From: Leptobacterium flavescens
GTDB lineage: Bacteria; Bacteroidota; Bacteroidia; Flavobacteriales; Flavobacteriaceae
Direction of reading: 5' to 3'
DNA length: 64,000 bases
Assembly (NCBI RefSeq): GCF_010671605.1
Contig: NZ_JAABOO010000001.1
Span: 868,001 to 932,000 of the forward strand
The translations under genes and the position numbers were made by a program. Under the pieces are notes generated by a model, which was given only the letters and a program-made list of their open reading frames with translations, was not told the DNA's origin and searched no databases. This document shows positions 18,143 to 27,204 of this stretch, one piece after another. The number at the start of each line of letters is the position of its first letter. The stretch's first letter is position 1.

Positions 18143-19906
18143 TTATTTAATAGTAATCTCAAAAGGAAGTCTTGCCTGTACTCCCTTTTGTGCAGATAGT
18201 TTTTTAATCGTTTTTATGATCTCATATGCCTCTGCTCCTATTTCTTCTTCTATGATCTCTTGTTTACTTTTCGCAAAGGGGAAGCCCGAAAGGTTATTGA
18301 GAATATCATCCAGGCTCTTTTCTATTTTCGGGTAATTCTCCACCTTATAATTATCTATTTCAGCAATTTCGGCTGCTCTTTCCAAAGCAAGGTCTATACC
18401 TCCCAATTCATCTACAAGTCCGAGTTTAAGCGCATCAACACCACTCCATACTCTTCCCTGCGCAATGTTATCCACTTCTGCTATGCTCATATTTCTTCCG
18501 TCGGCCACTCTCTTTAAAAAGGTCTGATAAGTTTCTTCTATTCCCTGCTGCATAAACTCTTCAAAATCTTCCGACAGGGGTTCAAAAAGACTATAACCCT
18601 GAGATTGTTCGTTTGTTCCTACCTGTTCAGCATTGATCCCCAGTTTATCGGTAAGCCCCTTCAGGTTGGGAATCGTGGCAAATACTCCTATAGATCCGGT
18701 AATAGTGGTGGGTTCTGCAATGATCCTGTCGGCATTACAAGCTATGTAATAACCTCCTGAAGCCGCATAATTACTCATAGAAACTATGACCGGCTTGTCT
18801 TTTCTGGTGCGTTCTATTTCTCTCCAGATCAATTCGGAAGTAAGGGCACTTCCTCCCGGCGAATTTACACGAAGCACGATAGCTTTTACCTTATCGTCTT
18901 CCCTGGCTTCCTTAATTGCCTTGATCATCACTCCCTGCCCTATGGTAAATTCATCGCCTTTTCCGTAAATAATTGTTCCCTGAGCATAGATCACCGCTAT
19001 TCTGTTAGTGCCGCTCCCGGCTCTGGAAGCAATAGATTTATAATCGGTAAGTTTTACAGTTTCCAACTCATCTCCGTCATCTTCCCCCAAAGCCCTGGCA
19101 AGTGCATCGTCATATTCATCTTTATAGGCTATAGCATCTATCAACCCTGACTTTAATGCATATTGAGGGTTTCTTCCTCCCAACGTATCGGCTATCCTGT
19201 TCAGGTCCTCCACCGAAAGGGATCGGCTTTCTGAAACATCAGACAGCATTTCTCCCCAAAGCGAATGCAATAGTTCGCTTATCTGCTCGCGATTGGCTTC
19301 ACTCATTTCATTCTCAAGATAAGGTTCTACGGCACTCTTGTATTTTCCATGACGTATCACCTCCATCTTAACTCCGGATTTTTCCTGAAAGTCCTTATAG
19401 AACATCACTTCGGAGGAAAGCCCCCTGAAATCCATTTCTCCCACGGGGTTGAGGAAGATAGAATCTGCCACGGAATTGAGGTAATAATCTTTCTGTAGAT
19501 AAAAATCGCTGTAGGCATATACAAATTTGCCCGACTTTTTAAATTCAAGCAAGGCATTACGAATAGCTTCGGTCTGTCCGAAACCTGCAAAAGTAAAGCT
19601 ATTCCTGATGCTAATTCCCTTTATTCTGTCATCTCCGGCTGCCTTACTTATTGAGTTCAGGATATCTTCCAACCCCAATACATTTTCTCTTAGTCCTAAA
19701 GCTACTTCAAGAGGGTCCGGTTCAGGGGCAAAATCTACAATAGGAATATTTAAGTTTAATTCCAGAACGGAATTATTTTTTACCATTACCCGTTCTTCTC
19801 CCGAACTTCCAACCAGGGAAATAAAGAGGATGAAAATAAAGAACAGAAGGCCAAAGGCAATAAGTACTCCAAGAATGGTAGATAGTATATTTTTTAAAAA
19901 ATTCAT
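18143..19906 (-). CDS. sppA: Signal peptide peptidase SppA, 67-kDa type
   Basis: 587 residues, the long double-domain form. One N-terminal membrane anchor (about 10-32). The catalytic Lys is Lys190 in YKSAVEPY and the nucleophile Ser383 in AASGGYYIAC, spread over the two tandem domains as in E. coli SppA. The conserved ITGSIGVF follows. It degrades cleaved signal peptides in the inner membrane. A minus-strand TATCTTTG at 20005-20012 could be its -7 box, leaving about a 90-base leader. Confidence 0.94.
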   Translation of the reverse strand: MNFLKNILSTILGVLIAFGLLFFIFILFISLVGSSGEERVMVKNNSVLELNLNIPIVDFAPEPDPLEVALGLRENVLGLEDILNSISKAAGDDRIKGISIRNSFTFAGFGQTEAIRNALLEFKKSGKFVYAYSDFYLQKDYYLNSVADSIFLNPVGEMDFRGLSSEVMFYKDFQEKSGVKMEVIRHGKYKSAVEPYLENEMSEANREQISELLHSLWGEMLSDVSESRSLSVEDLNRIADTLGGRNPQYALKSGLIDAIAYKDEYDDALARALGEDDGDELETVKLTDYKSIASRAGSGTNRIAVIYAQGTIIYGKGDEFTIGQGVMIKAIKEAREDDKVKAIVLRVNSPGGSALTSELIWREIERTRKDKPVIVSMSNYAASGGYYIACNADRIIAEPTTITGSIGVFATIPNLKGLTDKLGINAEQVGTNEQSQGYSLFEPLSEDFEEFMQQGIEETYQTFLKRVADGRNMSIAEVDNIAQGRVWSGVDALKLGLVDELGGIDLALERAAEIAEIDNYKVENYPKIEKSLDDILNNLSGFPFAKSKQEIIEEEIGAEAYEIIKTIKKLSAQKGVQARLPFEITIK

Positions 19907-20052
19907 TTAGGTAATTGTTAATTTACTAGTTTCCTTTTCAAGCATGTCGCTGTTGAAGATAGTTTTATTTTTTTAGCCGTGCAAAACTTATCAACAATAG
20001 CAAACAAAGATAATTGTTTGTCCATTTCTTTTATTTACTTTGCTTGTCTATT

Positions 20053-21186
20053 ATGAAAAATTTAAGACGGACGTATATATCGCTGGGCAGTAATCTGGGA
20101 GACAAACTGGCTCATTTAAAAAATGCAGTACAACTACTCTCCGAAAAAGCAGGAAACATCGTTTCCTGTTCTACTGTTTATCAGACACCTGCGTGGGGTT
20201 TTGAGGGTGATGATTTCTATAATGCATGCTTATCTCTTAACACCGAACTCACACCGGAAGCATTGCTTTCGGTTATCCTGGAGATCGAAACCTCCCTCGG
20301 GAGACTGCGTTCGGACAGTAAGGAATATACTCCGAGGACCATAGATATAGATATTCTGTTCTATGAGGATGAGATCATAGATAAAAAAGACCTGAAAGTC
20401 CCCCACCCTCATTTACATAAGCGAAAATTTGTGCTGGCTCCGCTTTCGGAGATCGCTCCTGGAAAAATACATCCGCAAATGCAAAAAACCATCGGTCAGT
20501 TGCTGGATGAATGTGAGGACGATGCCGAAATAACAAAAGCCGAACTGAGTATCTGGAAAACGGGAAAAGGCGATTTTTCCAGGTTTAATTTTATTGCGAT
20601 TGAAGGAAATATCGGAGCGGGAAAAACCACTCTTGCCACCAAAATCGCCAACGATTTTAACGGGAAACTCATCCTGGAACGTTTTGCGGACAATCCTTTT
20701 CTTCCGAAGTTCTATGAAGACCGCCAGCGATACGCTTTTCCCCTGGAAATGTCATTTCTCGCCGACCGCTATCAGCAGTTCTCCGATGACACTTCACAAT
20801 TCGATCTGTTCAGGGATTTTATGGTAAGCGACTATGATATTTTTAAATCGCTCATCTTTGCCAAGGTAACCCTTCAGGAAGAAGAATTTAAGCTGTACAG
20901 GAAGGTTTTTAATTTTATGTATAAGGAAGTGAGAAAACCGGATCTCTACGTCTATCTCTATCAGAACACGGCCCGCTTACTGGAAAATATTAAAAGGAGA
21001 GGAAGGGATTACGAGCAGAATATTCCCGGGGAATACCTGGAAGAGATACAACATGGGTATTTTGATTTTATAAAAACCCAAACCGACCTGAACGTATTAG
21101 TACTGGATATCTCTGACATGGACTTTGTAAAGAGCAGTACAGACTATCAGGAGATCATCGACAAAATCACGGATTTTTCCGACTAA
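20053..21186 (+). CDS. folK: Fusion: HPPK (FolK) plus deoxynucleoside kinase
   Basis: 377 residues from the ATG at 20053; the frame extends to 20014, but the extra 13 residues precede the natural FolK start. Residues 1-150 are 6-hydroxymethyl-7,8-dihydropterin pyrophosphokinase, with LGSNLGDK at 11-18 and RTIDIDILFYED further on, a folate-pathway enzyme. From about 178 a dNK-type kinase begins with the P-loop EGNIGAGKTT, and contains the DRYQQF and RRGRDYEQNI segments that bind substrate and ATP. It thus joins folate synthesis to deoxynucleoside salvage. I know this fusion as common in flavobacteria, so it is not an assembly error. Confidence 0.92.
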   Translation: MKNLRRTYISLGSNLGDKLAHLKNAVQLLSEKAGNIVSCSTVYQTPAWGFEGDDFYNACLSLNTELTPEALLSVILEIETSLGRLRSDSKEYTPRTIDIDILFYEDEIIDKKDLKVPHPHLHKRKFVLAPLSEIAPGKIHPQMQKTIGQLLDECEDDAEITKAELSIWKTGKGDFSRFNFIAIEGNIGAGKTTLATKIANDFNGKLILERFADNPFLPKFYEDRQRYAFPLEMSFLADRYQQFSDDTSQFDLFRDFMVSDYDIFKSLIFAKVTLQEEEFKLYRKVFNFMYKEVRKPDLYVYLYQNTARLLENIKRRGRDYEQNIPGEYLEEIQHGYFDFIKTQTDLNVLVLDISDMDFVKSSTDYQEIIDKITDFSD

Positions 21187-21300
21187 ATGCCAAAATTGAC
21201 ACTTTTTTAAGAAAATCTTTGCAATTCTTAAAAAGGTTTGTTTAATTAGCTCTGCTCAAAACGAGAAACTAGCTAACTTTACTTAATATATCAACACCGG

Positions 21301-21329
21301 GGTTCAATGCTTATTGAACCTCTTTTTTT
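21301..21329 (+). terminator. Terminator after folK-dNK
   Basis: GGTTCAAT (21301-21308) pairs with ATTGAACC (21313-21320) around GCTT, followed by TCTTTTTTT. It lies 115 bases after the folK stop and touches the end of the convergent methyltransferase gene. Confidence 0.78.
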
Positions 21330-21858
21330 ATGCCGAAATTTTATTAAAAAGGTCCCAGAGAACCACCCCCGCGCTTACCGAAATATTAAGAGAATGCTTG
21401 GTTCCGTATTGGGGGATCTCAATTACGTTATGGCAGGCATCGACCACTTCCTGGGCTACACCTTTTACCTCGTTTCCGAAGACTACCGCATATTTGCTGC
21501 CCTTTTCTGTCTTAAAATCATTTAGCATCTGCGATCTTTCGGCCTGTTCTACGGCCAGGGTCTGTACTCCTTCTTTCTTTAATTCCTCTATGAGTGCCAG
21601 GGTATCTTCGCGGTATTCCCAGTTAACCGTATCCGTAGCTCCCAGTGCTGTTTTATGAATATCTTTATGCGGAGGGGTAGCGGTAATTCCGCAGAGATAG
21701 ATCTTCTCAATCAGAAAAGCATCCGAAGTCCTGAATACGGATCCAATATTGTTAAGACTCCTGATATTGTCCAGAACGACAATGATGGGAGTCTTAGCTG
21801 CATTTTTAAATTCGTCTGTACTCAGGCGATTTAACTCGCTATTCTTAAGTTTTCGCAT
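21328..21858 (-). CDS. SpoU/TrmH-family RNA 2'-O-methyltransferase
   Basis: 176 residues, a short SPOUT enzyme without extra RNA-binding domain. All three SpoU motifs are present: NIRSLNNIGSVFRTSDAF (31-48), VFGNEVKGV (126-134) and the knot segment IPQYGTKHSLNISVSAGVV (148-166). These bind S-adenosylmethionine and methylate ribose in tRNA or rRNA. The exact target (for example tRNA position 18 or 34) cannot be decided from sequence. Divergent from mutS across 150 bases. Confidence 0.9.
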   Translation of the reverse strand: MRKLKNSELNRLSTDEFKNAAKTPIIVVLDNIRSLNNIGSVFRTSDAFLIEKIYLCGITATPPHKDIHKTALGATDTVNWEYREDTLALIEELKKEGVQTLAVEQAERSQMLNDFKTEKGSKYAVVFGNEVKGVAQEVVDACHNVIEIPQYGTKHSLNISVSAGVVLWDLFNKISA

Positions 21859-22008
21859 ATTTTCCTGTTCTTATGATCGCTCTGCCGCAGTTTTAAACAT
21901 ATCGTTTATTTTATGAACAAATATGTTTAAGTTGTAAGAAGAAACTTTTAAAAATATTAAATTCGCAATTCACCTTTTTTTGCAAAAATAATCTAATAAA
22001 AGAAACTC

Positions 22009-24615
22009 TTGGGATCAAAAAGTAAAAAGGAAACTCCTTTAATGAAGCAGTATAATCAGATCAAGGCAAAATACCCTGATGCCCTGCTACTTTTCAGAGT
22101 TGGAGATTTCTATGAAACTTTCGGTGAAGATGCGGTAAAAACCGCTAAAATACTGGGAATCATCCTAACTAAAAGAGGAGCTGGAAGCGAGAGCGAAACA
22201 GAACTTGCAGGCTTCCCTCATCATTCGCTGAACACATATCTACCAAAACTGGTAAAAGCCGGAGAACGGGTAGCTATTTGCGATCAGCTGGAAGATCCCA
22301 AACTCACCAAAAAAATCGTAAAAAGAGGAGTAACCGAGCTGGTAACCCCGGGAGTTGCACTAAACGATGATATTCTTCATTCCAAAAGCAATAATTTTCT
22401 TTCTGCCCTTCATTTTGGCAAGAAACAATTAGGGATCTCCTTCCTGGATATTTCCACAGGTGAGTTTTTGCTTGCCCAGGGCGATGAAGAACATATTGAC
22501 AAATTGCTTCAGAATTTCGGCCCGAGTGAGATCCTTATCCCCAAGAACAGGAAAAGCGATTTTCAGCAGAAATTCGGAAAAGAACATCATATTTTCCCCC
22601 TGGAAGACTGGGTTTTTAAAGATGATTATTGTTTTGAACTCCTTACCGGGCACTTTAAGACCAGTTCCTTAAAAGGTTTTGGAGTGGAAAACCTGAATGA
22701 AGGTATTATTGCTGCGGGAGCAGCCCTTCATTATATTTCGGAAACACAACATCACAGATTACAACACATAACTTCATTACAGCGCATTGCGCAGGAAGAA
22801 TACGTCTGGATGGACCGTTTTACCATCAGGAACCTGGAGCTGTATCATTCGAATGCACTAAATGCGGTAACTCTTCTCGATATTATAGACAGGACCATTT
22901 CTCCTATGGGAGGTCGTTTACTAAAGCGATGGCTGGCCCTCCCGCTTAAAAATGCAGATCGCATACGGGAACGGCACGAAGTGGTAGCTCATTTGCTCAA
23001 AGAAGGAGAACTGCAACAAAAGATAAGGAATCATATTAAGCAGATAGGAGATATCGAACGCCTGATCTCCAAAGTGGCTACCGCTAAGATCAATCCGCGG
23101 GAAGTCGTACAGTTAAAAAATTCCCTGGAGGCCATTGTTCCCATAAAGGCGATGATCGCCTCTTCCAAAAGTGCATCCCTTGCTGCATTGGGTAACCGAT
23201 TGGACAATTGCGACAGTTTACGGGAACGCATTAAGGAAATGCTCAATGAAGAGGCCCCGGTAAATATCCTGAAAGGAAATACTATTGCCGATGGTTTTTC
23301 AACAGAACTGGACGAACTGAGAAAACTTGCTTTTTCAGGCAAGGACTATCTCGATAAAATGCTGGAGCGGGAAACTGAGCGTACCGGGATCCCTTCTTTA
23401 AAAATTGCTAATAACAATGTTTTCGGCTACTATATAGAAGTACGGAATACGCATAAAGACAAAGTACCCGAAGAGTGGATACGCAAGCAAACCCTGGTAA
23501 ATGCAGAACGCTATATTACCGAGGAGCTTAAAGAGTACGAAGCCAAAATACTGGGGGCCGAAGAAAAGATACTTCAGCTCGAACAGCAGTTGTTCTCCCA
23601 ATTGGTGGAATGGTTAAGCGGATTTATTTCCACCGTACAGACCAATGCCCATTTAATTGCGCAACTCGATTGTTTAAGCGGATTTGCACAGCTGGCAAAA
23701 GACAATAATTATACACAGCCTGAAATTGACGATTCCTTTGAACTCGATATTAAGAACGGGCGTCATCCGGTCATCGAAAAACAGTTACCGATCGGGGAAG
23801 CTTATATTGCCAATGATGTTTTCCTGGATAAGGAGAAACAGCAGATCATCATGATCACCGGACCCAATATGAGTGGTAAATCGGCTATTCTGAGGCAGAC
23901 CGCCCTCATCGTACTTCTCTCCCAGATGGGAAGCTTTGTACCTGCAAATGAAGCCAGGATAGGCTTGGTAGATAAGATATTTACCCGTGTGGGGGCCAGT
24001 GATAATATTTCTATGGGTGAATCTACTTTTATGGTAGAGATGAACGAGACGGCCTCCATTCTGAACAATATTTCGGAGCGTAGCCTGATCCTGCTGGATG
24101 AGATCGGAAGAGGAACCAGTACCTATGACGGGATCTCCATTGCCTGGGCAATTTCGGAATATTTACACGAGCATCCTTCCAGAGCTAAAACCCTTTTTGC
24201 CACTCACTATCACGAGCTGAATGAGATGACGGAAAGCTTTAAGCGGATCAGGAATTACAATGTTTCGATCAAGGAACTTAAGGACAATGTTCTTTTTTTA
24301 AGAAAGCTTGTTCCGGGTGGAAGTGAGCACAGTTTCGGGATCCATGTGGCTAAAATGGCCGGGATGCCGCAGCAGGTGATCCACAAAGCGAATAAGATCC
24401 TTAAAAAACTGGAGAAATCGCATTCGGGAGAGGAATTATCCGATAGTTTAAAATCGGTGCAGGACGAAATGCAACTTAGCTTTTTTAACCTGGACGATCC
24501 GTTGCTGGAAGAGATCAAAGAAGAGATATTACATACCGATATCGACACTCTGACTCCGGTCGAAGCCTTAATGAAACTGAACGAGATAAAGCGTATGCTT
24601 GTCAAAAAGAAATAG
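22009..24615 (+). CDS. mutS: DNA mismatch repair protein MutS
   Basis: 868 residues, full length. The mismatch-reading FxE motif is FYE at 34-36 in [15 protein letters not shown]. The C-terminal ATPase has Walker A GPNMSGKS (about 617-624) and [12 protein letters not shown] with Walker B. It recognises replication mismatches and recruits MutL. The start is a TTG at 22009, chosen because the residues [14 protein letters not shown] before the first internal ATG are conserved in flavobacterial MutS; starting at that ATG (about 22042) would remove them. Confidence 0.96.
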   Translation: MGSKSKKETPLMKQYNQIKAKYPDALLLFRVGDFYETFGEDAVKTAKILGIILTKRGAGSESETELAGFPHHSLNTYLPKLVKAGERVAICDQLEDPKLTKKIVKRGVTELVTPGVALNDDILHSKSNNFLSALHFGKKQLGISFLDISTGEFLLAQGDEEHIDKLLQNFGPSEILIPKNRKSDFQQKFGKEHHIFPLEDWVFKDDYCFELLTGHFKTSSLKGFGVENLNEGIIAAGAALHYISETQHHRLQHITSLQRIAQEEYVWMDRFTIRNLELYHSNALNAVTLLDIIDRTISPMGGRLLKRWLALPLKNADRIRERHEVVAHLLKEGELQQKIRNHIKQIGDIERLISKVATAKINPREVVQLKNSLEAIVPIKAMIASSKSASLAALGNRLDNCDSLRERIKEMLNEEAPVNILKGNTIADGFSTELDELRKLAFSGKDYLDKMLERETERTGIPSLKIANNNVFGYYIEVRNTHKDKVPEEWIRKQTLVNAERYITEELKEYEAKILGAEEKILQLEQQLFSQLVEWLSGFISTVQTNAHLIAQLDCLSGFAQLAKDNNYTQPEIDDSFELDIKNGRHPVIEKQLPIGEAYIANDVFLDKEKQQIIMITGPNMSGKSAILRQTALIVLLSQMGSFVPANEARIGLVDKIFTRVGASDNISMGESTFMVEMNETASILNNISERSLILLDEIGRGTSTYDGISIAWAISEYLHEHPSRAKTLFATHYHELNEMTESFKRIRNYNVSIKELKDNVLFLRKLVPGGSEHSFGIHVAKMAGMPQQVIHKANKILKKLEKSHSGEELSDSLKSVQDEMQLSFFNLDDPLLEEIKEEILHTDIDTLTPVEALMKLNEIKRMLVKKK

Positions 24616-24671
24616 AGGCTGATTGGAAATCAAAGGCTTATTTATTTTTTCCTTCTTTTTACTAAAAATCC

Positions 24672-24701
24672 TTTGGTATTAACAGAAATGTATTAAATTT
24701 G
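24672..24701 (+). promoter_or_regulatory. Promoter of the tRNA-Gly/tRNA-Leu operon
   Basis: A perfect -33 TTTG (24672-24675) and perfect -7 TAAATTTG (24694-24701) are 18 bases apart, the Bacteroidota consensus. It is 38 bases before tRNA-Gly. Confidence 0.78.
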
Positions 24702-24739
24702 CATCCGCAATAAAGCTATTGCAACGCTCATAAAAATAC

Positions 24740-24812
24740 GCGAAAATAGCTCAGCTGGTAGAGCGCAACCTTGCCAAGGTTGAGGTCGCGGGTTCGAGCC
24801 CCGTTTTTCGCT
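24740..24812 (+). tRNA. tRNA-Gly (GCC)
   Basis: 73 bases. Acceptor stem GCGAAAA/TTTTCGC, D-loop AGCTCAGCTGGTAGAGC, anticodon stem-loop CAACCTTGCCAAGGTTG with anticodon GCC, T-arm GCGGGTTCGAGCCCCGT, discriminator T. CCA is not encoded. Confidence 0.97.
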
Positions 24813-24860
24813 CAAGATAAATACTGATGATCATTTCATCAGTTTTTTTATAAGTCCGAT

Positions 24861-24945
24861 GCTCGAGTGGTGGAATTGGTAGACACGTTGGACTTAAAAT
24901 CCAATGGCCTGAAAGGCCGTGCGGGTTCAAGTCCCGCCTCGAGTA
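24861..24945 (+). tRNA. tRNA-Leu (TAA)
   Basis: 85 bases with the long variable arm of class II tRNAs (TGGCCTGAAAGGCCGT). Acceptor GCTCGAG/CTCGAGT closes with a G-T wobble at the first pair. The anticodon loop CTTAAAA gives anticodon TAA, reading UUA/UUG. T-arm GCGGGTTCAAGTCCCGC, discriminator A. Confidence 0.97.
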
Positions 24946-24953
24946 CAGATAAG

Positions 24954-24985
24954 AAAAAGCACATACAATTGTATGTGCTTTTTTT
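24954..24985. terminator. Terminator of the tRNA operon
   Basis: A perfect palindrome: AAAAAGCACATACAA (24954-24968) against TTGTATGTGCTTTTT (24969-24983), ending in a T-run. It lies 9 bases after tRNA-Leu. Confidence 0.85.
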
Positions 24986-25025
24986 GTTTCCGCAGGTGCA
25001 TGCAAGCTTGCTTGTAAAGCGCCGA

Positions 25026-25121
25026 AGGAAACAAAAAAAGTCAGACACCGTAAGGTGGATGAGCTTTTTCTTTCAAAATGACAAGGCGGGACTCGCGGAA
25101 CGAATGTGAAGCAATTCCCGG
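25026..25121. repeat. Tandem intergenic repeat, copy 1
   Basis: Contains TAAGGTGGATGAGCTTTTTC and TTTCAAAATGACAAGGCGGG; repeated at 25137 with few substitutions. Confidence 0.85.
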
Positions 25122-25136
25122 TTTTCAAAAGACCGG

Positions 25137-25239
25137 AGGAAACAAAAAAACCAGACACCCTAAGGTGGATGGGCTTTTTCTTTCAAAATGACAAGGCGGG
25201 ACTCGCTGAACCTGACAAAGGAAGGCGAAAGCAATTCCT
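25137..25239. repeat. Tandem intergenic repeat, copy 2
   Basis: Second direct copy, 111 bases downstream of the first, ending in the shared GAAGCAATTCC-like segment (here GAAAGCAATTCC). Confidence 0.85.
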
Positions 25240-25477
25240 GATTTATTTTTACTTTTGAATTCCCTGTTCATTTTTGTCTTGACACAAAAACGAACCAAAA
25301 AAGTCAAGGCTGATTTTAAATTCCTTGAAATACTACAAAGCTTTTACTGCCGCGCAGCCCAGGCCGTTTTTGCTTCGCAAAATACTTTTTGGACAGCTTC
25401 CATCTCCCTTCTGTAAAATCTTTTTGATTTCTGACGGAATTAAAAATAGGCCGGCTTCCGGAATAGTAGAAAAGCTA

Positions 25478-25639
25478 CCCTAAGCTGATGCTATCCCGAT
25501 AGCTATCGGGATGTGACTAGTATCAAGCATCTACCTACTTCTTTATTATTCCAATAACTACTAGAATCGCAACGTTATAATGCATTGTAAGTTCTAAATT
25601 TGGCCCCAGAAACATTCTGGAGCCAGGCATTGTAATTCC
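25478..25639. repeat. Dispersed repeat family, copy R1
   Basis: Starts with the perfect 20-base palindrome ATCCCGATAGCTATCGGGAT (25493-25512), continues through CAACGTTATAATGCATTGTA, and ends with the hairpin GGC.CCAGAA-ACA-TTCTGG.GCC (25602-25624) and CAGGCATTGTAATTCC. Related copies are R2 (27953-28084) and R3 (35513-35685). It abuts the stop of the GNAT gene. Confidence 0.8.
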
Positions 25640-25641
25640 GG

Positions 25642-26160
25642 CTAAAGTCTTTTAAAACCTTTTCGATAAAAAAGCGTGTTGCCCTTTTCAGACTCTTTAA
25701 CAAATCCCGTTTTTTCTAAAACTCTTATAGAACCAGAATTTTGTCGCTCGACACCTCCTGAAATGGAATTGATAATCTCAAGTTTGTTACAATAATTTAC
25801 CAGGCCCCTTATAAATTCGGTTCCCAGGCCTTTGTCCCAAACGCCTTCAGATAACAAGTACCCAAATCGCACGTCCAGTTTTTCCGTCTCTGTTTCAGAT
25901 ATAGAGAGAAAACAAAATCCAACAATGGTGTTTGACATTCGAAGATTAAGGAAACAACTCTCGCTATCTCTATCTTTAATCCAATTGTTGATGTCCTCGT
26001 TATAAGAGAGGTTCTGCCATCCGTCGGGTAAATATTTTGTAACCTTTGGAGTCAATATATTTTTTACAACATCAACAAAATGATCATCTTTTATATTATC
26101 AACCGTGAGGCGATCTGTCCTGAAATTGTGAATGCCTGACTGGAATGTTTCTTTTTTCAT
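25642..26160 (-). CDS. GNAT-family N-acetyltransferase
   Basis: 172 residues of the RimJ/RimL-like GNAT group. The acetyl-CoA-binding segment is FGYLLSEGVWDKGLGTEFIRG, here split as FGYLLSEGVW and KGLGTEFIRGL, and the C-terminus has NSGSIRVLEKTGFVKE, the typical last GNAT motif. Substrate unknown. It is six bases downstream of the flavoprotein gene, so probably cotranscribed. The codon usage looks more AT-rich than the core genes, and repeat copies lie on both sides of the three-gene block. Confidence 0.86.
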   Translation of the reverse strand: MKKETFQSGIHNFRTDRLTVDNIKDDHFVDVVKNILTPKVTKYLPDGWQNLSYNEDINNWIKDRDSESCFLNLRMSNTIVGFCFLSISETETEKLDVRFGYLLSEGVWDKGLGTEFIRGLVNYCNKLEIINSISGGVERQNSGSIRVLEKTGFVKESEKGNTLFYRKGFKRL

Positions 26161-26166
26161 AGTGTT

Positions 26167-27105
26167 TTAATGTCTCCAGTTCTCTTCAATTATTTGATGG
26201 GTTATTGCGGCAGCAACTTCACTACCTTCAGCAACCGAACTCGCTACACCACTCCATCCCGTTCTGGCGTCACCGATAATGTAGAACCCCTTGACATCTG
26301 TTTCCTTATTCTCATCAACTTTATAGGTTTCTATCCCAAAATACCCTTCTTCGGTTGGAATATTTAGTTTTCTGGCAAAATCAACACTCTCGGTCGATTT
26401 TGTATCAGCTATAAAGCCACCCTCCCGCTCTATAGCGGTATGATCGGTAAAAACAACTTGCTTTAAATGCCCGTCTGTAGATACGAGCTCTTTGATCTTT
26501 TTGTCAACTATTTCAATTCCGTTTAGCTTCAGATTCTTAATTAATCCGGTGTCTGTAACTTTATCACCATTGGTAAACACTATAATGTCTTTAGACCAAT
26601 GAGCGATGGTCTTTGAAAACATAGGGCCAAATTGTGCATCACCAAATACGCCAAGCTTTTTATCAGCCATTTCAAATCCGTCGCAAAACGGGCAAGGGTA
26701 TACCGATGTTCCATAAACCTCAGACAGCCCATTAATTTCCAATAAACGTATGTTGTCTTTATATCCGGTTGCAAGAATCACCCTTCTCGATCTATAACTA
26801 CCGGAATTTGTTTTGATAAGGAACCCATCGGTGGTTTTTTCTACACTTAGGGCCTTTTCTTTTTTGTATGTTACCGAAGGATATTTCTCCAACTGCTTTT
26901 TAGCAATTGAGAATATTTCAGAAGGGTGTTTGCCATCTTGTGTAAGAAACCCATGAGAGTGGGTTGTAACAAGGTTGCGGGCTTTCTCGGTATTCAGAAT
27001 AATAGTGTTGATCCTGCTTCTTCCTAAAACCAGAGCAGCGCTCATACCGGCCGGACCACCTCCTATAATTACTACATCCCTGGTGCTACTACTTAGTTCA
27101 TTCAT
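26167..27105 (-). CDS. Thioredoxin-reductase-like FAD flavoprotein with CPFC motif
   Basis: 312 residues. FAD-binding GGGPAG at 15-20, the redox pair Cys138-Pro-Phe-Cys141 in YPCPFCDG, and the C-terminal FAD motif GFYIIGDARTGW. The second Rossmann motif, where NADPH should bind, is degenerate (LGVFGDAQFG, 151-160). That combination resembles the thioredoxin reductase-like oxidases related to GliT/HlmI that form disulfides, rather than a true thioredoxin reductase, but this is inference. It is between a TetR regulator gene and a GNAT gene on the same strand. Confidence 0.82.
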   Translation of the reverse strand: MNELSSSTRDVVIIGGGPAGMSAALVLGRSRINTIILNTEKARNLVTTHSHGFLTQDGKHPSEIFSIAKKQLEKYPSVTYKKEKALSVEKTTDGFLIKTNSGSYRSRRVILATGYKDNIRLLEINGLSEVYGTSVYPCPFCDGFEMADKKLGVFGDAQFGPMFSKTIAHWSKDIIVFTNGDKVTDTGLIKNLKLNGIEIVDKKIKELVSTDGHLKQVVFTDHTAIEREGGFIADTKSTESVDFARKLNIPTEEGYFGIETYKVDENKETDVKGFYIIGDARTGWSGVASSVAEGSEVAAAITHQIIEENWRH

Positions 27106-27204
27106 ATTTTTAAGATTGCATTTGATGTGATTGATACTTTCAAACCTAATAAGGTTCCTGTTGATATAAGAACACCGTTTTTAATGAATGTTCTTCGGTT
27201 CATG

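Larger units (their letters stand above)
24946..25641. other. Repeat-filled intergenic region after the tRNAs
   Basis: About 700 bases without a convincing gene. From left to right: the tRNA terminator, two tandem copies of a roughly 100-base repeat, an AT-rich segment with a CTTGAC...GTCAAG inverted repeat (25278-25307), and the first copy of the dispersed repeat family (25478-25639). Confidence 0.75.

Noticed and set aside
24751-25158. Minus-strand reading frames over the tRNA genes (peptides like RRDLNPHGLSGHWILS and GLEPATSTLARL)
   Set aside because: They are antisense translations of tRNA-Leu and tRNA-Gly, a well-known source of false proteins.
25125-25307. Short minus-strand frame in the repeat region
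   Set aside because: Lies entirely in the tandem repeats and has no start signal or family.
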